Assembly: GCA_002505935.1 (NCBI GenBank)
Contig: DAWL01000111.1
Location: 1-24,738, forward strand
Reading direction: 5' to 3'
Origin: Euryarchaeota archaeon UBA226
GTDB lineage: Archaea; Thermoplasmatota; Poseidoniia; Poseidoniales; Poseidoniaceae
DNA length: 24,738 nt
Numbering within the stretch: the first letter of the stretch is position 1; each line of letters opens with the position of its first letter. Made by a program: the position numbers and the translations under genes. Below the pieces are notes generated by a model, which saw only the letters and a list, made by a program, of their open reading frames with translations, was not told where the DNA came from and ran no database searches. Of this stretch, positions 22,129-24,738 are shown in pieces.

Positions 22129-23049
22129 ATGGTCGTAGGCCGAATCAAGGAGATTTGGCGGCGCAAACGCCGTTTCCCCGCGGCGGGACACGAGAGGGCG
22201 GGGTTCATGGCTGAAGCACAAATTGGCCAGTTGATCGAAGCAGGGATTGGAAATACGTGTTGGAGAGTTTTTCACGGCCCCCGTATTCCTGCACCGAAAG
22301 AAGGACGTTGTCGTGAAGTCGACTTTGTTGTTGTCGGCCCCGCTGAAGTGTGGATGGTGGAATGCAAACATTGGTCTGGAAGAATGGAAATTCGAGGAGA
22401 TGATGTTATTCAACACAGAAGAAATGACCTAGGGCAATTGAATCATGGAGATACTTTTGCAACTATTGCCCACAAAGGTGACGTGTTAGCGGAATACCAT
22501 GGTATGCCTATGCCAGAAATCCGCTCATTCGTAGTTTTTTCAAATAACAATCTGGAAATTCCCGATGATGTTATGGAACGGGATGATTGTTTTAGACAAA
22601 GTGATTTGTTAGCCATACTCCCTAGTGAAAAGGATGATCTCAAAGAAGTTGGGTTGTCTAAAGAATCCGCTGATTTAGTGAAGTCGCTAGAAACTCTTGG
22701 GACTTGGGACTTGGTTCATTTACACGGTGGTAAAGAATACAATGGGGATTTGAAGTCTGTTTCAAATGAAAGTGGTGTGATTCACGGATTGTTCGATTCG
22801 CGTTGGCAATATGACCGAATTGTGATGAATACTGAACGTAGTTGGAAGGGGTTATTTGGCCCATTAAGGTGTGAAGCTATTTTGTCAAAAGGAGGGGAAG
22901 AGGTGAAGCGCTGTTCTGTTAATCCGGATGCTGAAATTACAATTCGCAGGGCTGGTAAAAGAGAAGATACGGTTGTCAAATGGCGACATGTTGTAGGTAT
23001 TGATCTGCTGAGTAATCCAGATCATCATGTCATCAGGCGAGAGCCTTGA
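22129..23049 (+). CDS. NERD-domain protein (nuclease-related)
   Basis: The 306-residue protein begins with a basic stretch (IWRRKRRF). A NERD domain follows at about residues 25-145: the helix containing GFMAEAQIGQLI (Glu29), then REVDFVVVG (Asp65) and VWMVECKHWSG (Glu78, Lys80). These give the D...ExK pattern of the PD-(D/E)xK nuclease fold. NERD proteins are thought to process nucleic acid, and many are poorly characterised. Residues about 150-306 are not recognised but contain beta-rich stretches (EVKRCSVNPDAEITIRRAG), possibly a separate binding domain. There is no signal peptide or membrane helix. It stands 43 bases after the HAD gene and 30 before the SemiSWEET gene. No restriction or toxin partner is adjacent. 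Confidence 0.82.
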   Translation: MVVGRIKEIWRRKRRFPAAGHERAGFMAEAQIGQLIEAGIGNTCWRVFHGPRIPAPKEGRCREVDFVVVGPAEVWMVECKHWSGRMEIRGDDVIQHRRNDLGQLNHGDTFATIAHKGDVLAEYHGMPMPEIRSFVVFSNNNLEIPDDVMERDDCFRQSDLLAILPSEKDDLKEVGLSKESADLVKSLETLGTWDLVHLHGGKEYNGDLKSVSNESGVIHGLFDSRWQYDRIVMNTERSWKGLFGPLRCEAILSKGGEEVKRCSVNPDAEITIRRAGKREDTVVKWRHVVGIDLLSNPDHHVIRREP

Positions 23050-23079
23050 GTTGAAATGGGTTGAAGTAACCGCCCGTCT

Positions 23080-23379
23080 ATGGAAGACGAATACGTAATC
23101 AGGGTTGTTGGATTGGTTGCAAGCCTGTTGGGGATAGTAGCCTGGGCTCCCCAAATCAAAAGGGTGTGGATTGACAAAAGGCATGATGGAATTTCATTGC
23201 CAACATTCTGGGTTATTGTTGCCGCTCTTGCTTTGTGGTTGATCTATGGTATTCTGATAAATGCGTTCGAAGTTATTCTTGGCAATATTTTGGCGTTGGT
23301 TATGGTGCTCGGTGTGATTGTTGGTGTGATAAGGGCGCGCTCACATTCGCTGTCCGAGATACAATTATCCGGCAATTGA
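23080..23379 (+). CDS. SemiSWEET-type sugar transporter (MtN3/PQ-loop)
   Basis: This 99-residue protein has three helices: residues about 7-25, 43-62 and 66-85. The PQ motif WAPQIKRVW is at the end of helix one, followed by the RHDGISLPTFWVIV block characteristic of the family. SemiSWEETs work as homodimers of two three-helix units in the cell membrane and move mono- or disaccharides; some PQ-loop members carry other substrates. The length is normal for the family. It sits between the NERD and SAP-domain genes, with 29 bases before the next start. Confidence 0.9.
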   Translation: MEDEYVIRVVGLVASLLGIVAWAPQIKRVWIDKRHDGISLPTFWVIVAALALWLIYGILINAFEVILGNILALVMVLGVIVGVIRARSHSLSEIQLSGN

Positions 23380-23408
23380 TTGATAACTACTGTTTCCTCG
23401 CCGTTGAT

Positions 23409-24308
23409 ATGGCCACTAAAGAGGAGTTAGAGGGTTTGACGGTACCGCAACTCAAGGAACGGTTGAAGAATGCTGGACTCACAGTGGGTGGGAAAAAGGC
23501 TGAGTTAGTCGAAAGATTGTTGGATGCCGCTCCTAAAAAATCTACATCGGAAAAGAAAATTAAGGTTGCACAGAAGTCCTCCGGGAATTCTTCGGGGGAT
23601 TTGCCATTATTCAAAGCCATAATGACTGGCGGATTGGGTTCTGCTGATTTGGATTATCGAGTTGTTGGTCAGCGTGTTGCTGGTTTAGTACTCTTGATTG
23701 TTGCAATCATCGGCCTTGGTTCAATGTCATGGTATACTGCTGAAATGGACGTGAATGATTTGGAGGGAGAGGGCGTAATGATTGGAGAGGATTTTGATTT
23801 TGATTTGGTTTACAACATGGGTTTAACTGAAATTTCCCAAGTAGTGACAAGCAGTTTTGGGGGTGCAGGAATGGAATTGACTCTCTCGATGAGTGAATGT
23901 GTTGAATTAGACGAAGAGGGTGAATCTGAGGGTGATGCTGGGCCTGTTTGTTCGGAGATGGCTGCTGCTAGCACAACGATGGGCGTAATGCTATGGATTT
24001 CTATTATTGTCCTGAGTTTGTGGCTACTTCTGTTATTCCTTAACGGGTGGGGGATTCTTGATGGAACACCTTTGGAAGAAAAATTGGAAATGATCGATAA
24101 ATGGAGTGTTATTGCAATTTCTTCCTTGTTAGGATTGGGGATTTTGTTCTACGGTTTGATGGGTGGCCCCATAGTTGCTGATGAAGAGCCTTGGAGTGGG
24201 GGCTTAGGTGGGATGTGGTGGATGTCTTTCCTAACTTGGTTGATCTTCGTTGGAGTTTCATATGGTTCAGATTTGAAGAGTTTTATCGATTCAAAACGGG
24301 CTGCTTGA
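23409..24308 (+). CDS. SAP-domain protein with four transmembrane helices
   Basis: The 299-residue protein starts with a SAP-type helix-extended loop-helix (residues about 6-40, LTVPQLKERLKNAGL then GGKKAELVERLL), a motif that binds DNA or RNA. A Lys/Ser-rich linker follows (41-62). Four membrane segments are at about 88-109, 190-212, 232-252 and 268-286. Residues about 110-187 form a very acidic loop with two cysteines (Cys164, Cys181) that would lie outside the cell if the SAP domain is inside. ATG 23409 is chosen because the SAP fold begins right after it; the frame is open further upstream but overlaps the SemiSWEET gene. The stop is 1 base before the SDR start. The membrane part is not recognised as a family. 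Confidence 0.82.
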   Translation: MATKEELEGLTVPQLKERLKNAGLTVGGKKAELVERLLDAAPKKSTSEKKIKVAQKSSGNSSGDLPLFKAIMTGGLGSADLDYRVVGQRVAGLVLLIVAIIGLGSMSWYTAEMDVNDLEGEGVMIGEDFDFDLVYNMGLTEISQVVTSSFGGAGMELTLSMSECVELDEEGESEGDAGPVCSEMAAASTTMGVMLWISIIVLSLWLLLLFLNGWGILDGTPLEEKLEMIDKWSVIAISSLLGLGILFYGLMGGPIVADEEPWSGGLGGMWWMSFLTWLIFVGVSYGSDLKSFIDSKRAA

Positions 24309-24309
24309 G

Positions 24310-24738
24310 ATGGGTGGAAAAATCCTAGTAACCGGAGCGAGTGGTTTCCTTGGTAGTCATGTTACAAAGCAACTAATTGAAGATGGAAAGAATGTGAAGG
24401 CTGCCGTACGGAGTCCTGAGAAAGCAGAGTTTCTTCATCAATTCGGAGAAGTAGAAATTGTACAAATGGATTTGTTAGATCTTGATTCTGTCAGGGCCGC
24501 AGTTGATGGTTGTGATGAGATTATTCACTGTGCTGCTGCATTGAATGTTGGAGTTAAAGATAGTCAAAGAGAGGTTGTTGACCCATCTATTCAGGGTACG
24601 GAGAATCTGGTTTCTGCTATCACAGAGGGTGAAGTAAAAACGGTGATTCACACTTCCTCGGTTGCGGCGATTAGGCCCACGAAATATGTCAATGGAACAA
24701 AATATGGTGTGGATGATTGGTGTGATGATGCCACCTTG
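24310..24738 (+). CDS. NAD(P)-dependent extended SDR (epimerase/reductase), 3'-truncated
   Basis: The open frame of 143 codons runs off the right edge. It begins MGGKILVTGASGFLGSHV, the GxxGxxG nucleotide-binding motif of extended short-chain dehydrogenases (residues about 9-15), then MDLLDLDSV and IIHCAAALN, typical of the dihydroflavonol 4-reductase/NAD-epimerase/3-beta-HSD group. HTSSVAAIRP holds the catalytic Ser region; the YxxxK motif is beyond the window or not clear. Substrate classes include nucleotide sugars, sterol-like lipids and aldehydes. The start ATG 24310 is 1 base after the SAP-domain stop, suggesting coupled translation. Confidence 0.88.
   Translation, partial: MGGKILVTGASGFLGSHVTKQLIEDGKNVKAAVRSPEKAEFLHQFGEVEIVQMDLLDLDSVRAAVDGCDEIIHCAAALNVGVKDSQREVVDPSIQGTENLVSAITEGEVKTVIHTSSVAAIRPTKYVNGTKYGVDDWCDDATL

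Noticed and set aside
21688..22416. Minus-strand frame of 242 codons
   Set aside because: It covers the end of the HAD gene and the start of the NERD gene, both with clear catalytic motifs on the plus strand; its own translation looks like no protein family.
1..24738. CRISPR array, insertion sequence or restriction system
   Set aside because: No regularly spaced identical repeats with unique spacers, no transposase or inverted-repeat-bounded gene, and no methylase/endonuclease pair were found. The NERD gene alone is not enough to call a defence system.

Overview
The window looks like a compact chromosomal segment from an uncultured marine euryarchaeon, most likely Marine Group II (Candidatus Poseidoniales) or a close relative. 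Archaeal markers are RNA polymerase subunit Rpo12/RpoP, diphthine synthase, a separate GMP synthase glutaminase subunit, an RFC-type clamp-loader subunit, a Trm5-like tRNA methyltransferase, a geranylgeranyl-reductase-family flavoprotein and two tRNA genes without an encoded CCA end. Bacterial-looking genes are mixed in: a PlsC-type acyltransferase, SelO, CBS/cystathionine gamma-lyase and SemiSWEET. The lineage call is inference from gene content, not from a marker phylogeny. No mobile element, CRISPR array, rRNA or clear foreign island is visible, and no gap without a gene exceeds about 130 bases.

Layout. Positions 1-6619 are six genes on the minus strand: a secreted repeat protein (cut by the left edge), a DUF2299-like protein, a PlsC-type acyltransferase with a C-terminal membrane domain, a HIT protein, an SdhA-like flavoprotein with a degenerate active site, and a four-helix membrane protein. 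tRNA-Arg(CCU) follows on the plus strand. Next on the minus strand come an RFC small-subunit paralogue, a Rid-family protein and the 50-residue rpoP, then guaAa on the plus strand. Convergent to guaAa, and touching it stop to stop, is a class II aldolase domain carrying a long Pro-Gly-Ser-rich N-terminal region. tRNA-Asp(GUC) follows. A 42-residue zinc-ribbon gene and a Trm5-like gene lie on the minus strand, divergent from dphB and an unrecognised 578-residue protein.

Positions 15023-19799 (minus) hold a plausible sulfur/redox cluster: SelO, an EamA transporter, a cystathionine beta-synthase-type enzyme and cystathionine gamma-lyase/synthase. The last two would together make cysteine from homocysteine. 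Positions 19929-24738 (plus) hold a geranylgeranyl reductase homologue, a HAD-IIA phosphatase, a NERD-domain protein, a SemiSWEET, a SAP-domain membrane protein and the start of an extended SDR, all closely spaced.

The strongest leads are: an acyltransferase in the same window as a geranylgeranyl reductase, relevant to mixed membrane lipids in these archaea; a catalytically degenerate SdhA paralogue; an RFC subunit with eukaryotic RFC3-like features; the repeat-expanded proline-rich aldolase-domain protein; the SAP-domain membrane protein; and the SelO/transsulfuration cluster. None is proven to be a new system from sequence alone.
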